A stretch of 64,000 bases of DNA from Methanohalophilus levihalophilus (GTDB taxonomy: Archaea > Halobacteriota > Methanosarcinia > Methanosarcinales > Methanosarcinaceae): assembly GCF_017874375.1 (NCBI RefSeq), contig NZ_JAGGLK010000001.1, forward strand, positions 124,001 through 188,000, in the 5' to 3' direction. Every line of letters starts with the position of its first letter. Position 1 is the stretch's first letter. Below are positions 28,981 through 38,243 of this stretch, piece by piece. A program made the translations under genes and the position numbers. The notes under the pieces were generated by a model, which saw nothing but the letters and a program-made list of their open reading frames with translations, had not been told where the DNA came from and did not search any database.

Positions 28981-29415
28981 ATGAGCAAAACTAGAACCAA
29001 AAAGTTCAGAGGCTCCCGTACTTGCGGTGGCGGCACTACCAAAAACAGGCGTGGTGCAGGAAACCGTGGCGGACGTGGAAAAAGTGGTGGAGTCAAACAC
29101 CATTATGTCCTCGCGCTAAAGGGCGGTTACACTCGCGGTAAATATGGCTTCAAGCGTCCGCTTAAATCCATAAACTCAGTTTCAATTGTGAACGTGGGTG
29201 AGCTTGATGAACTTGCAGATCAGCTTGTGGAAGATGGATTTGCAAAACAAGAAGATGGTGTGTATCACATAAACCTTGAGGATCTTGAAATAGAGAAGGT
29301 TCTCGGGACTGGTCAGGTCTCAAAGAATATGGTAGTAACTGCTGCAAGCTTCTCGGCAACAGCCCAGGATAAAATCGAAGCTGCAGGTGGTAGCTGTCTT
29401 GGGATCGATGAGTAA
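28981..29415 (+). CDS. rpl15p: Large-subunit ribosomal protein uL15
   Basis: A 144-residue protein. The Gly/Arg-rich N-terminal part ([20 protein letters not shown]) penetrates 23S rRNA. ATG 28981 follows AGGTGA; GTG 28972 lies in that site and is rejected. A small atgcc/ggcat hairpin follows the stop. Confidence 0.97.
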   Translation: MSKTRTKKFRGSRTCGGGTTKNRRGAGNRGGRGKSGGVKHHYVLALKGGYTRGKYGFKRPLKSINSVSIVNVGELDELADQLVEDGFAKQEDGVYHINLEDLEIEKVLGTGQVSKNMVVTAASFSATAQDKIEAAGGSCLGIDE

Positions 29416-29491
29416 TGCCTAAATGGCATTACTCCAATATCCATCTCAATTAAAAAATAGTTTACTGGATATCTGACAAAAGGGTGTCGTA

Positions 29492-30970
29492 ATGAGTTTA
29501 AAAGAGACTTTGGGGCCGTTTTTTAACAGGCTTCCAGCTGTAGCTAGTCCGGAAGGGCATGTTCACTTCAAGAACAAAATGATGTGGACACTGGCAATTT
29601 TGATGCTTTATTTTGCACTTGCTAATGTTCCACTGTTTGGACTGTCTGAAAATTCCATTGACCTGTTTGAGCAATACCGTGCATTCTTCGCCGGTGCTTC
29701 AGGTTCACTGATGCTTCTAGGTATTGGTCCAATTGTTACTGCTTCTATTGTGCTGCAGCTGCTTGTGGGGGCAGACGTCATTAAACTCGACATGTCTGAT
29801 CCGGCAGATCAGGCTCTCTTCCAGGGAGCACAGAAATTCCTTGTCTTTATTATGATTATAGTGGAAGCTCTTCCACAGATTCTTGGTGGTTACATACAGC
29901 CAGATGCTAACATAGCTTCTATTATGGGTGTAAGCCCCGGAGTGCTAACATTTATCATATTCCTGCAGATTTGCATTGGTGGCGTTCTTATCCTGTTCAT
30001 GGATGAGATTGTATCCAAATGGGGTATCGGTTCAGGTGTAGGCCTTTTCATCGTTGCAGGTGTTTCACAGCAGATTGTAACTGGTTTGATTAACTGGATC
30101 CCTGATTCATCCGGACTTCCAGTAGGTATCATCCCGAAATGGCTTTACATAGCACAAAATGTAGATGCCGGTTTCCTCTTTTCCGCGGATGGAATAGGCT
30201 TCATGCTTATAAGCGGAGGCATACTGGCTCTGGTAGGCACTGTGGCCATTTTCCTGATTGTTGTATTTGTTGAAAGTACAAGGATCGAAATACCACTTTC
30301 ACACAGCGCTGTAAAAGGTGCAAGGGGAAGATTCCCTGTAAAACTTATCTATGCTTCAGTTCTTCCAATGATTCTGGTTCGTGCATTGCAGGCCAACATA
30401 CAGTTGATTGGTTTGCTTCTTGCAGGTCGTGGAATCACTTTTTTGGGTGAGTATTCAGGCTCAACCCCTGTAAATGGTATTATGTATTACCTTGCTCCAA
30501 TTAACAGTCCTTATGACTGGATTCCTTCTTTAGTAAGGGAAAACTTTGCAAGCTATGGGTATGCAGCACCTGCAACCTGGCAGATTGGATTGCACGTATT
30601 AATGGATGCTTTCATCCTGATTGTCGGAGGTATTATCTTTGCATTGTTCTGGATTGAGACAACTGGTATGGGTGCAAAACCAACCGCAAGAAAAGTGTTC
30701 AATTCGGGGATGCAGATACCCGGTTTCAGAAGGAATGTAGGAAGTATTGAAAAAGTAATGCAGAGGTACATCCCGAAAGTAACAATAATCGGTGGTGCTT
30801 TCATCGGCGCCCTGACTCTCCTTGCCAGTCTTATGGGTACTCTTGGAGGTGCAGGAGGTACAGGTCTGTTGCTTACGGTAAGTATCGTTTACCGTCTCTA
30901 TGAAGACATTGCTTCCGAACAGATGATGGAAATGCATCCAATGGTGCGTTCATTCTTCGGACAGGAGTAA
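29492..30970 (+). CDS. secY: Protein translocase subunit SecY
   Basis: A 492-residue, ten-helix channel protein of the Sec translocon. FARYRAFF-type first loop, the plug-region segment GIGPIVTASIVLQLL and the late cytoplasmic loop ARKVFNSGMQIPGFRRN, where ribosomes and SecE contact, are visible. GGGTG upstream. Position after uL15 is conserved in archaea and bacteria. Confidence 0.97.
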   Translation: MSLKETLGPFFNRLPAVASPEGHVHFKNKMMWTLAILMLYFALANVPLFGLSENSIDLFEQYRAFFAGASGSLMLLGIGPIVTASIVLQLLVGADVIKLDMSDPADQALFQGAQKFLVFIMIIVEALPQILGGYIQPDANIASIMGVSPGVLTFIIFLQICIGGVLILFMDEIVSKWGIGSGVGLFIVAGVSQQIVTGLINWIPDSSGLPVGIIPKWLYIAQNVDAGFLFSADGIGFMLISGGILALVGTVAIFLIVVFVESTRIEIPLSHSAVKGARGRFPVKLIYASVLPMILVRALQANIQLIGLLLAGRGITFLGEYSGSTPVNGIMYYLAPINSPYDWIPSLVRENFASYGYAAPATWQIGLHVLMDAFILIVGGIIFALFWIETTGMGAKPTARKVFNSGMQIPGFRRNVGSIEKVMQRYIPKVTIIGGAFIGALTLLASLMGTLGGAGGTGLLLTVSIVYRLYEDIASEQMMEMHPMVRSFFGQE

Positions 30971-30985
30971 TGTGAGGCTAAAAAA

Positions 30986-31633
30986 ATGAATGTTGTATTA
31001 TTCGGGCCACCGGGTGCTGGTAAAGGCACCCAGGCCAAAGAACTTTCAAAGCACTATGATATTCCCCACATTTCCACAGGGGATATCCTTCGTGCAAACG
31101 TAGCAGAAGGAACCGATCTCGGGAAAAAGGCAGCCGAATATATGAATAAAGGCGAGCTTGTCCCGGATGAAGTTTTGATAGGTATTATCAAAAACAGGAT
31201 TGCTGAACCAGATTGTAAAAGTGGCTATCTTCTTGACGGTTATCCAAGGACTGTTCCTCAGGCAGATGCCCTCTCAGATATCCTGAAAGATATCAACATG
31301 CCACTTGAAGTTGTATTGAACATTGCGGTACCTGACGAAGAGCTTGTTATAAGACTTGCAGGCCGTTACAGTTGTAAATGTGGTGAAAGCTATCACATCA
31401 AGTTCAATCCTCCAAAGGAAGCAGGCATTTGTGATGTTTGCGGAAAGGAGCTTTACCAGCGTGATGATGACAAGGAAGAAGTCATTCGTCAGCGCCTTGT
31501 TTCATATAAGAGGAATACCCAGCCACTCATTGACTATTATGAAAAGGCAGGTCTTCTTGTGAATATCGAAGGTGCCGGTGAAATTGATGAAGTCTTCGGG
31601 CAAATCATTAATGTACTGGACCAATATAAGTAA
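30986..31633 (+). CDS. adk: Adenylate kinase (zinc-lid type)
   Basis: A 215-residue kinase interconverting ATP + AMP and 2 ADP. P-loop GPPGAGKGTQ at residues 7-16, AMP-binding HISTGDILR, and DGYPRTVPQAD. The lid carries four Cys (CKCGES; CDVCGKEL), a structural zinc site. Long bacterial-like form rather than the short archaeal AdkA. Confidence 0.96.
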   Translation: MNVVLFGPPGAGKGTQAKELSKHYDIPHISTGDILRANVAEGTDLGKKAAEYMNKGELVPDEVLIGIIKNRIAEPDCKSGYLLDGYPRTVPQADALSDILKDINMPLEVVLNIAVPDEELVIRLAGRYSCKCGESYHIKFNPPKEAGICDVCGKELYQRDDDKEEVIRQRLVSYKRNTQPLIDYYEKAGLLVNIEGAGEIDEVFGQIINVLDQYK

Positions 31634-31650
31634 TCATAAATGAGCGGCGG

Positions 31651-32280
31651 ATGATCGACTTGGTAACTGCACACTTCAAAAAGATACTTGAAAGATTCAT
31701 TTTGGCTCTTGGAATCTCTCTTATGTTCGGGATTCTCCTGCTCGGTACCGAAGGAAGGGAAGCAATTGGTACTATGGTGGGAACAGTTATGGACCCACTT
31801 ATTTCAGCAGTTGGGGAGTCTAATTTCCATATTGTACTTTTCATAATGGCTGGAATAACTGCTTTATATGCTTCCCTGATCCAGAAATATACTATTGATT
31901 GGGAGCTGATGCGCAGTACTCAGGAAAAGATGAAGGCTTTCCAGAAGGAATTCCGTGAAGCCCAGCTTTCCCAGAATAATTACATGGTCAAAAAGCTGGA
32001 GGAAGAACGCTCCAAAATGATGGGAGACCAGATGGAAATGTCAAAACAGCAGTTCAAGCCAATGGCATACATCAGTATTATTTCCCTTCCATTGTTCATG
32101 TGGGCTTATCATTTTATTAGTCTTCACGAGGCTGCATCCCTGACTTTCCCATTTTGGGGCGAAGTGATCCTCGTTGATACTATTATAGGGCCAATCCAGT
32201 ACTGGATTTTCTGGTATTTCATAACTTCTCTTGCTATCAGTCAGGTTGTAAGGAAAGCCCTGAATATTGGCGGCGTATGA
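31651..32280 (+). CDS. DUF106 membrane insertase-like protein (YidC/Oxa1/EMC3 superfamily)
   Basis: A 209-residue protein with an N-terminal helix, a second helix, a cytosolic coiled coil (STQEKMKAFQKEFREAQL) and two or three C-terminal helices. This is the archaeal YidC-like layout between secY and the kinases. It probably assists insertion of short membrane proteins beside SecY. The function is by family analogy. Confidence 0.9.
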   Translation: MIDLVTAHFKKILERFILALGISLMFGILLLGTEGREAIGTMVGTVMDPLISAVGESNFHIVLFIMAGITALYASLIQKYTIDWELMRSTQEKMKAFQKEFREAQLSQNNYMVKKLEEERSKMMGDQMEMSKQQFKPMAYISIISLPLFMWAYHFISLHEAASLTFPFWGEVILVDTIIGPIQYWIFWYFITSLAISQVVRKALNIGGV

Positions 32281-32281
32281 G

Positions 32282-32812
32282 ATGCTTGTTACCGTAAGCG
32301 GACTTCCCGGAAGCGGGACTACCACCGCAGCAAAATTGCTGGCGGAGAAGTATGGAGTTGAAATGATCTCAGCAGGGGATGTTTTCCGCACCCTTGCAAA
32401 AGAGAACTCCATGTCCCTTGCAGAGTTCGGGAAACTTGCCGAATCCGATCCTTCTATTGACAGGATGATTGACGAGAGACAAAAGAAGATTGCTACTGAG
32501 CGGGATAATATTATTCTTGAAGGCCGGCTTGCCGGTCACATGGCTCAGGATGCACTGCGCATCTGGTTACACGCACCTCAGGAGGAGCGTGTCCGCAGGA
32601 TTGTGGAACGTGAAGGTTCTTCCTTTGAAATCCGACTCTCTGAAACCGTTGAAAGAGAGCTTTCCGAAGCTGTCAGGTATCAGGAAATACATGGAATTGA
32701 TATTGGTGATCTTTCCATCTACTCCCTGGTGATTGATTCCACCACATGGGATCCGAATGGAATATGTATGATAATTTCTGCAGCAATTGATGGTGCAGGC
32801 GGATTTTCCTGA
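32282..32812 (+). CDS. cmk: Cytidylate kinase
   Basis: A 176-residue archaeal CMP kinase. P-loop SGLPGSGTTTAAKLLA, ISAGDVFRTLA and GRLAGHMA in order. ATG 32282 starts two bases after the DUF106 stop, with no separate Shine-Dalgarno site, implying reinitiation. Confidence 0.93.
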   Translation: MLVTVSGLPGSGTTTAAKLLAEKYGVEMISAGDVFRTLAKENSMSLAEFGKLAESDPSIDRMIDERQKKIATERDNIILEGRLAGHMAQDALRIWLHAPQEERVRRIVEREGSSFEIRLSETVERELSEAVRYQEIHGIDIGDLSIYSLVIDSTTWDPNGICMIISAAIDGAGGFS

Positions 32813-32827
32813 ATCGGGTGATCAGGA

Positions 32828-33832
32828 ATGCCGGATTCTTTATTTTGCGAAAAGCAAGGTCATCTTTTGAAGGCAAATGCAACTACTGATTTGCGTTATG
32901 GTTGCGACCCTTACCAGCGTCCCATTGAACAACATCTGATGTATGGAGTTGTAAACCTCAACAAACCAGCAGGACCTACAAGCCATGAAGTGACTGCGTG
33001 GGTTCGTGATATGCTGGAATTGCCCCGAGCAGGGCATTCGGGTTCCCTTGACCCGAAGGTTACAGGTGTATTGCCCATCATGCTCGGGAAAGCGACAAAG
33101 GCGGTCTCTGTTCTCCGGCTTTCAGGGAAGGAATACGTTTGCATGATGCGGTTGCACAAGAAGATGCCTGCATCGAGGGTAAAAGCCGTGTGCGCGGAAT
33201 TCGTGGGGCCGATTTACCAGACCCCACCGATTATTTCTGCGGTAAAACGTGCTTTGAGGGTCAGGAACATTTATTCCCTTGAGGTTCTGGACATTCAGGG
33301 TCCACTTGTCTTGATGAAAGTCAGATGTGAAGCGGGTACTTACATTCGCAAACTCTGTCACGATATTGGATTGGTGCTTGGCTGTGGCGGTCACATGCAG
33401 CAGTTGATAAGAACAGGCACAGGTCCCTTTAATGATAGTACTGCGGTGACTTTACACGATCTCAAGGATGCCTATGTGCTCTGGAAAGAGGATGGTTGTG
33501 AGGATGAGCTGCGCAAAGTCGTAAGACCCATGGAGGAAGGGCTCACACACTTGCCTGCGATTACTATCCGTGATTCGGCAATCAATGCAATCTGTCACGG
33601 GGCTGCCCTGGCAGTAACCGGAGTAGTTGGTGTGGATGAAGGCCTTGGAAAAGATGCACCTGCCTGCATATTTTCCCTGAAGGGCGAGGTTGTTGCACTG
33701 TGCAATTCAAAGATGAACGCGGAGGAAATCCTTGCCAGTGAGCATGGAATCTGTGCAGTCACCGAAAGAGTAATAATGGATGCCGATATTTACCCATCAG
33801 GATGGAAGTCAAAGTCGCAAGGCAGCGACTGA
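32828..33832 (+). CDS. truB: tRNA/rRNA pseudouridine synthase Cbf5
   Basis: A 334-residue catalytic subunit of H/ACA ribonucleoproteins, also able to modify tRNA U55. Catalytic Asp in HSGSLDPKVTG; KEYVCMMRLHK and GTYIRKLCHDIG follow; a C-terminal PUA domain includes AVTERVIMDADIYPSGW. GGTGATC precedes the ATG. Last gene of the superoperon here, followed 28 bases later by tRNA-Ser. Confidence 0.95.
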   Translation: MPDSLFCEKQGHLLKANATTDLRYGCDPYQRPIEQHLMYGVVNLNKPAGPTSHEVTAWVRDMLELPRAGHSGSLDPKVTGVLPIMLGKATKAVSVLRLSGKEYVCMMRLHKKMPASRVKAVCAEFVGPIYQTPPIISAVKRALRVRNIYSLEVLDIQGPLVLMKVRCEAGTYIRKLCHDIGLVLGCGGHMQQLIRTGTGPFNDSTAVTLHDLKDAYVLWKEDGCEDELRKVVRPMEEGLTHLPAITIRDSAINAICHGAALAVTGVVGVDEGLGKDAPACIFSLKGEVVALCNSKMNAEEILASEHGICAVTERVIMDADIYPSGWKSKSQGSD

Positions 33833-33860
33833 ATATCCGACTTTATTCGCTTAGTTTCGT

Positions 33861-33944
33861 GCCGAGGTAGTCTAGTGGTAGGGCGCAAGCCTGGAAAGCT
33901 TGTGGGGCATAGACCCCTCGGGAGTTCGAATCTCCCCCTCGGCG
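33861..33944 (+). tRNA. tRNA-Ser (anticodon GGA)
   Basis: An 84-base class II tRNA. Acceptor gccgagg (33861-33867) pairs with cctcggc (33937-33943), with discriminator G. The D arm contains agtggtagg, the anticodon loop is ctggaaa, a long variable arm carries a gggg/cccc stem, and the T arm is gggag-ttcgaat-ctccc. CCA is not encoded. T-rich sequence follows. A TATA-like ctttattcg lies at 33841. It marks the left border of the accessory island. Confidence 0.95.
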
Positions 33945-34090
33945 CTCTGATTTCTTTTCGTTTTTGTACCTTTTTGCACTTTGAGGCCTTGGTTGAAAGC
34001 AATTCGAGTCTTACTTACAAAAAAGTATTATACTAAATTGAAGTATTAATTGTAACTAATTATTATTTCTGATTTTGTAGGTCGCTTGTC

Positions 34091-36046
34091 ATGATTAAAG
34101 ATGAATCCCAGCCAAATTTGTTTCATCCTCGTTTTAGTAGTCGTTTTTTTGAAAACTATGCTGGAAAAATGATAAGCGATCCTAAAGTAGCAATAATAGA
34201 ATTAGTAGCAAATTCATGGGATTCTGGAGCAACAGAAGTTAGAATTAAGTGGCCGATTTATCCAGACAATTATTTTGAGATATCTGATAACGGCTGTGGG
34301 ATGACCAAGGACGAATTTTTAAAGTATTGGAGTGAGTTTAATTATAATCGTGTAGGTGTCCAAGGATCAACTGTAAAAGTTGTAGGGATTAACAAAGACA
34401 TTGAACGACGAGTTTTTGGAAAAAATGGTAAAGGACGTCATAGTCTTTTCTGTTTTTCAAAGGATTATCAGGTTGAAACTTGGAAAGATGGTTGCCAATC
34501 TCTTTTCAATGTATCAATGTCTTCTGGTGATGCTCCTTATACCATTGAATTAGTAAATCGCAATAAACATGATGGAAATGGGACCAAAATACACAGTACT
34601 TTCAGCAAAAAATTAGAGCTTTCAAAGTGGTTAGAAATTGGTGAAGTTAAGGACTTGCTTGGAACAAAGTTTATTGTAGATCCCGTTCATTTTAAAATAT
34701 ATTTAAATGATGAACTAATTGAATATTCAGACATATTAGAACATGCAAAAGAATACGTGTATGAATTACCTGATTTTGGAGCTATTAACATATATCTAAT
34801 TGATAGCAAAGTTGTTGGTAGAACCACTAAGCAGCATGGAGTTGTATGGTGGGTTAATGGTCGATTGGTGGGTGATCATTCTTGGAAAGATTTTAGTGGT
34901 AGCTTCTTAGATGGAAGGACAAGTGAAGCAAGAAGATATACAATAATTGTAAAAGCTGATATTTTAGTAGATGATGTTAAAGATGATTGGACTGGATTTA
35001 ATGAAACTGAAAGGGTAAAACAAGTTAAAGAAAAAATTAACACTTTTATTCTTGAAACAGTTTCAGATTTAATGAAAGATGTTCGGCGTGAGGAAAAAAT
35101 AAGCATTTTGCAGACTCAAAGGAAAACGCTTAAACAATTGAGTACACCTTCGAGAAATTCGATTGGACATTTTATCACTCAGGTTCAACAAAAGTGTCCT
35201 ACCATAAAAACAAGTCACTTGGAAAATGTTGTTGAAGTTTTGGCAAACATGGAAAGAAGCAAATCTGTGTATAAATTGTTACGACAGTTGTCTCAATTAA
35301 CTCCCAATGATATGGACTCCCTATCTCATATTTTGGATGAATGGGATATCATGGATGCAAAAATGGTTTTAGATGAACTTAAGAAAAGGTTAGATTTAAT
35401 TGAACAGCTTGAAGACATAGTAGAAGATCCAAAAACAGATGAATTGCATGAACTTCAGCCTTTATTTGAATATGGTCTTTGGATATTTGGACCAGAGTAT
35501 GAAAGTATAGAGTTTTCATCAAATAAATCATTGTCAACAGTCTTAAGAACACATTTTGATAAGCAGGGTGTGAAGGATCTTAGAAATCCACGAAAAAGAC
35601 CTGATTTTGTTGTTCTTCCTGATTGTTCTTTTGGAGTATATAGTAGCGATAAATATGGTGAAGACGGAGAAAACGTTGAAGTCTGTGGCACTTCTAAAGT
35701 TTTAATAATAGAGCTTAAACGGGGTGGTTCAACAATTTCATCTGATCATCTTTATCAAGCTAACAATTATGCGTCTGAGATAAAAACATCAGGGAAAGTG
35801 GAACCTGATACTGCAATAGTATGCTACGTATTAGGAACAAAAGTAGATCCAAATTTAGATTGCCTTTCAATGGGTTCGATAACTGTTTGCCCACGGTCCT
35901 TTAATTTAGTTTTACGTCAAGCACATTCGAGAACCTTTAAACTAATGGAAAAAATAAAGAAAACCAAGGATATCGAAGACTATTATGACGAAGAAGTTGA
36001 AGAAGTCCTTAAGCAAAAAGGCTTTGAAGACTTTGAATATACTTGA
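34091..36046 (+). CDS. GHKL (MORC-like) ATPase fused to PD-(D/E)XK nuclease; probable defence protein
   Basis: A 651-residue two-part protein. Residues 20-330 form a GHKL ATPase with its S5-like transducer. The N box is ELVANSWDSGA (E37, N41, D44), then ISDNGCGM (66-71) and FGKNGKGRHS (109-118). HGVVWWVNGRLVGDHSW and the acidic VDDVKDDWTGF lie in the transducer. A coiled-coil region (about 300-450) follows. The C-terminal domain (about 455-610) reads LQPLFEYGLWIFGPEYES, then RPDFV (D505), VLIIELKRGG (E541, K543) and LYQANNY (Q556). This is the PD-(D/E)XK pattern of DUF4263/Shedu-like nucleases. Codons are more A/T-rich than in neighbouring genes. Prokaryotic MORC-like ATPases joined to restriction-type nucleases are known as defence proteins. 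Function here is inferred. Confidence 0.75.
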   Translation: MIKDESQPNLFHPRFSSRFFENYAGKMISDPKVAIIELVANSWDSGATEVRIKWPIYPDNYFEISDNGCGMTKDEFLKYWSEFNYNRVGVQGSTVKVVGINKDIERRVFGKNGKGRHSLFCFSKDYQVETWKDGCQSLFNVSMSSGDAPYTIELVNRNKHDGNGTKIHSTFSKKLELSKWLEIGEVKDLLGTKFIVDPVHFKIYLNDELIEYSDILEHAKEYVYELPDFGAINIYLIDSKVVGRTTKQHGVVWWVNGRLVGDHSWKDFSGSFLDGRTSEARRYTIIVKADILVDDVKDDWTGFNETERVKQVKEKINTFILETVSDLMKDVRREEKISILQTQRKTLKQLSTPSRNSIGHFITQVQQKCPTIKTSHLENVVEVLANMERSKSVYKLLRQLSQLTPNDMDSLSHILDEWDIMDAKMVLDELKKRLDLIEQLEDIVEDPKTDELHELQPLFEYGLWIFGPEYESIEFSSNKSLSTVLRTHFDKQGVKDLRNPRKRPDFVVLPDCSFGVYSSDKYGEDGENVEVCGTSKVLIIELKRGGSTISSDHLYQANNYASEIKTSGKVEPDTAIVCYVLGTKVDPNLDCLSMGSITVCPRSFNLVLRQAHSRTFKLMEKIKKTKDIEDYYDEEVEEVLKQKGFEDFEYT

Positions 36047-36085
36047 TTACAAATAACTTAAATAGCAAATAAAAAACCAGACGCT

Positions 36086-36216
36086 TCATCCTTTCAAAGC
36101 TTCTACGACAGTCTCACCGAATTTCTTTGCGCCCATGGGATCACGCCCGGTTACAATCCTGCCTTCCCGGATTAAATCAACATCCTCATACTTGGCATCG
36201 TTTTTCTCCAGGAAAA
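36086..36216 (-). pseudogene. C-terminal relic of a DJ-1/PfpI-family gene
   Basis: Read on the minus strand this gives about 43 codons ending EALKG and a TGA. They align without gaps to the last part of the intact DJ-1 gene at 42149-42676: KYEDVDLIREGRIVTGRDP here against KYEDTDVLREGKIVTGRDP there. Nothing matching the upstream two thirds (including the catalytic Cys) is present before 36216. It is a truncated second copy lying just past the end of the ATPase-nuclease gene. Confidence 0.8.
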
Positions 36217-36248
36217 CAAAATGGAATGATTATGGTAGAATACTGCCA

Positions 36249-36428
36249 TCACTGCCTGCTTATGTAATAATATCCGAAAGCAGTCAAGGCGATAATTCCA
36301 ATGAGAAACGCTATTCTCATCCCTCGAGACATTTGAAGCCTTTCTTCTTCGATATCCAGTGAGCTGTTTTCACTGGTGTTTTGCACATCCTCAGCAGCCA
36401 TTGCTGCATGCATCAATAAAAAGCTCAT
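36249..36428 (-). CDS. Small membrane protein, second copy with shortened signal sequence
   Basis: About 59 residues. From AAMAAED onward it closely parallels the 70-residue protein at 38244-38456: both have QNTSENSSL, a charged linker and a C-terminal helix ending in AFGYY(Y/F)ISRQ. The signal peptide here is shortened to MSFLLMHAAMA, so export may fail. The gene may be decaying. The upstream frame continues over the end of the TrmB-like gene and is not likely used. Function unknown. Confidence 0.45.
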   Translation of the reverse strand: MSFLLMHAAMAAEDVQNTSENSSLDIEEERLQMSRGMRIAFLIGIIALTAFGYYYISRQ

Positions 36429-36441
36429 AACCTGAACCAGT

Positions 36442-37275
36442 TTATGTGAAATTAACTCGCTTTCCCTTAGTCCAGAGTTCGTCGAATTTATCCTTGAAAC
36501 GATTTGTATATGACTCATCCTGAATTTGCGTCATACCGAGACTGGTGCCCGTATTAACCTGATCTTCAATATCAATAAAGATAGTCTTTGAATCAAAGAT
36601 TACAAAATCATAGTCTGTTTCCAAAAACCTTATTTCCATGAATTTCTGGAACTTACTTTTGATTGATTCATCTTCTATTGAACTAATAAGTTCTTTTATT
36701 GACGGCAACAGTTGAGAATGGGAATCCAGGATTTTAATATGAACGCCACGTTGTGCCAAATCTAAGTAAGCCTTGCTGAACATTAATATTGAATTATCAT
36801 ACTGCTCTGATGCGCCGGGCTTATACTTAACGGGAGTAACAACACATATCTCATGCTTAATATCCTCAAAAAATGAATTCAACATCTCTTTTAGTTCATC
36901 ATCATGGAACTTGTCGGGCCAGATTATTGTTTCAACATTCTTTGGAGAATCCCCATTGGAAAGTTGCCGCTTAATTTCAGCAAATGATTCCCTGAGTAGT
37001 TTGAGCTCATTGATTGCCTCTTCTTCTCTTCTTTTGTACATTAGTTCAAAAGCGATTTTCGGATCAACAATCCTGTATTTTCGTGGTCTTGAAGGTTTTA
37101 TTTCCACAAGGCCATACTTGTTTAAATCCCTCAAAATCTCATAGATCTTTCCAATGGGAACTCGTGACAACTGTGATAATTTACTTGCTTCGAGATCTCT
37201 TTCTTTCAAAAGCGTCAAATAAACAGATCTCTCATATTTACTTAACCCGATATCTGCAAGTAACTTTTCATCCAT
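36442..37275 (-). CDS. TrmB-family transcriptional regulator
   Basis: A 277-residue regulator. The N-terminal winged helix reads LSKYERSVYLTLLKE and VPIGKIYEILRDLNKYGLVE. A short coiled segment (about 85-110) follows, then a C-terminal TrmB effector-like domain (about 115-270) with ICVVTPVKYKPG and IRFLETDYDFVIFDS. TrmB proteins usually respond to small ligands, often sugars. It is divergent from the methyltransferase gene across a 163-base spacer and may control the neighbouring redox genes. That is inference. Confidence 0.82.
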   Translation of the reverse strand: MDEKLLADIGLSKYERSVYLTLLKERDLEASKLSQLSRVPIGKIYEILRDLNKYGLVEIKPSRPRKYRIVDPKIAFELMYKRREEEAINELKLLRESFAEIKRQLSNGDSPKNVETIIWPDKFHDDELKEMLNSFFEDIKHEICVVTPVKYKPGASEQYDNSILMFSKAYLDLAQRGVHIKILDSHSQLLPSIKELISSIEDESIKSKFQKFMEIRFLETDYDFVIFDSKTIFIDIEDQVNTGTSLGMTQIQDESYTNRFKDKFDELWTKGKRVNFT

Positions 37276-37438
37276 CTTTTCACTACTTCTGAGTTTATTG
37301 TAGAGTAAAATTGCTAAATAGTCTGCGTGATATTAAGAATCACTGCTTGAACACATAAAATTGTAATTGTCAAAAATCATATTGACTTTATTGCACATTC
37401 ATATCAAGCACCATAAATGATGATTATAGGTGTAAAAA

Positions 37439-38185
37439 ATGGAATCACCAATTTTTGAAATTTTTGATGGGATGCCCAGACAGGGTCCGGGTAGTAATGA
37501 GTGTACTGAAAAAGCCTTTAATTTACTTTCCTCTCTTCCTGCAGGCAGTAAGATCCTTGACATTGGTTGCGGTGTCGGCATGCAGACAGTTCATCTTGCG
37601 AAAATCTGCAATGACTGTCACATCACTGCAACTGACATTTACCAGCCTTATCTGAACAAACTGATGGAAAATGCAGCTAAAGAGGGAGTTGATGACAGGA
37701 TTACCACAGTTTGTGCTTCCATGGATGACCTGCCTTTTGAAGCAGGAGAATTCGACGTAATCTGGTCAGAAGGCTCAATTTTTATTATTGGTTTTGAAAA
37801 AGGACTTAGCTACTGGAAACAATTCCTGAAAGAAGGAGGTTATGTGGCTGTTTCAGAGAGTACCTGGTTCACGGATGAGCCTTCTCCTGAAGTGGTTCAA
37901 TTCTGGCAGGACTGTTATCCTGATATCAAGAATATAGCTGACACTGAAAAAGTTATCGTGGCGGCAGGATATGATATCATTGACCGCTTCAGTCTGCCGA
38001 ATTCTACCTGGTACGATTTTTACGCCAATCTGGAAAAAAGAGTTGATGAAATCGGTGATAAGTATAAAGGAAATGCCGATGCAGAAGCAATAATTGAGTT
38101 TAACAGACGGGAGATAAAACTCTTCAGGGAACACCCGGATGAATATGGTTATACGTTCTTCATTTTACAGAATAACAGAGATTAA
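37439..38185 (+). CDS. Class I SAM-dependent methyltransferase
   Basis: A 248-residue enzyme. Motif I is KILDIGCGVGMQTVHLA, the acidic end of strand 2 is ATDIYQPYLNKL, and the post-I region reads MDDLPFEAGEFDVIWSEGS, as in small-molecule methyltransferases of the UbiE/Cyclopropane type. A C-terminal helical cap ends YGYTFFILQ. Substrate is unknown. It stands first on the plus strand of the redox gene set and is divergent from the TrmB-like regulator. Confidence 0.8.
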   Translation: MESPIFEIFDGMPRQGPGSNECTEKAFNLLSSLPAGSKILDIGCGVGMQTVHLAKICNDCHITATDIYQPYLNKLMENAAKEGVDDRITTVCASMDDLPFEAGEFDVIWSEGSIFIIGFEKGLSYWKQFLKEGGYVAVSESTWFTDEPSPEVVQFWQDCYPDIKNIADTEKVIVAAGYDIIDRFSLPNSTWYDFYANLEKRVDEIGDKYKGNADAEAIIEFNRREIKLFREHPDEYGYTFFILQNNRD

Positions 38186-38243
38186 TGATATGTTACTAAT
38201 GAGCAATTAAGTGACTCTGAAATTTTAAAAATCAAAGCAGCAA

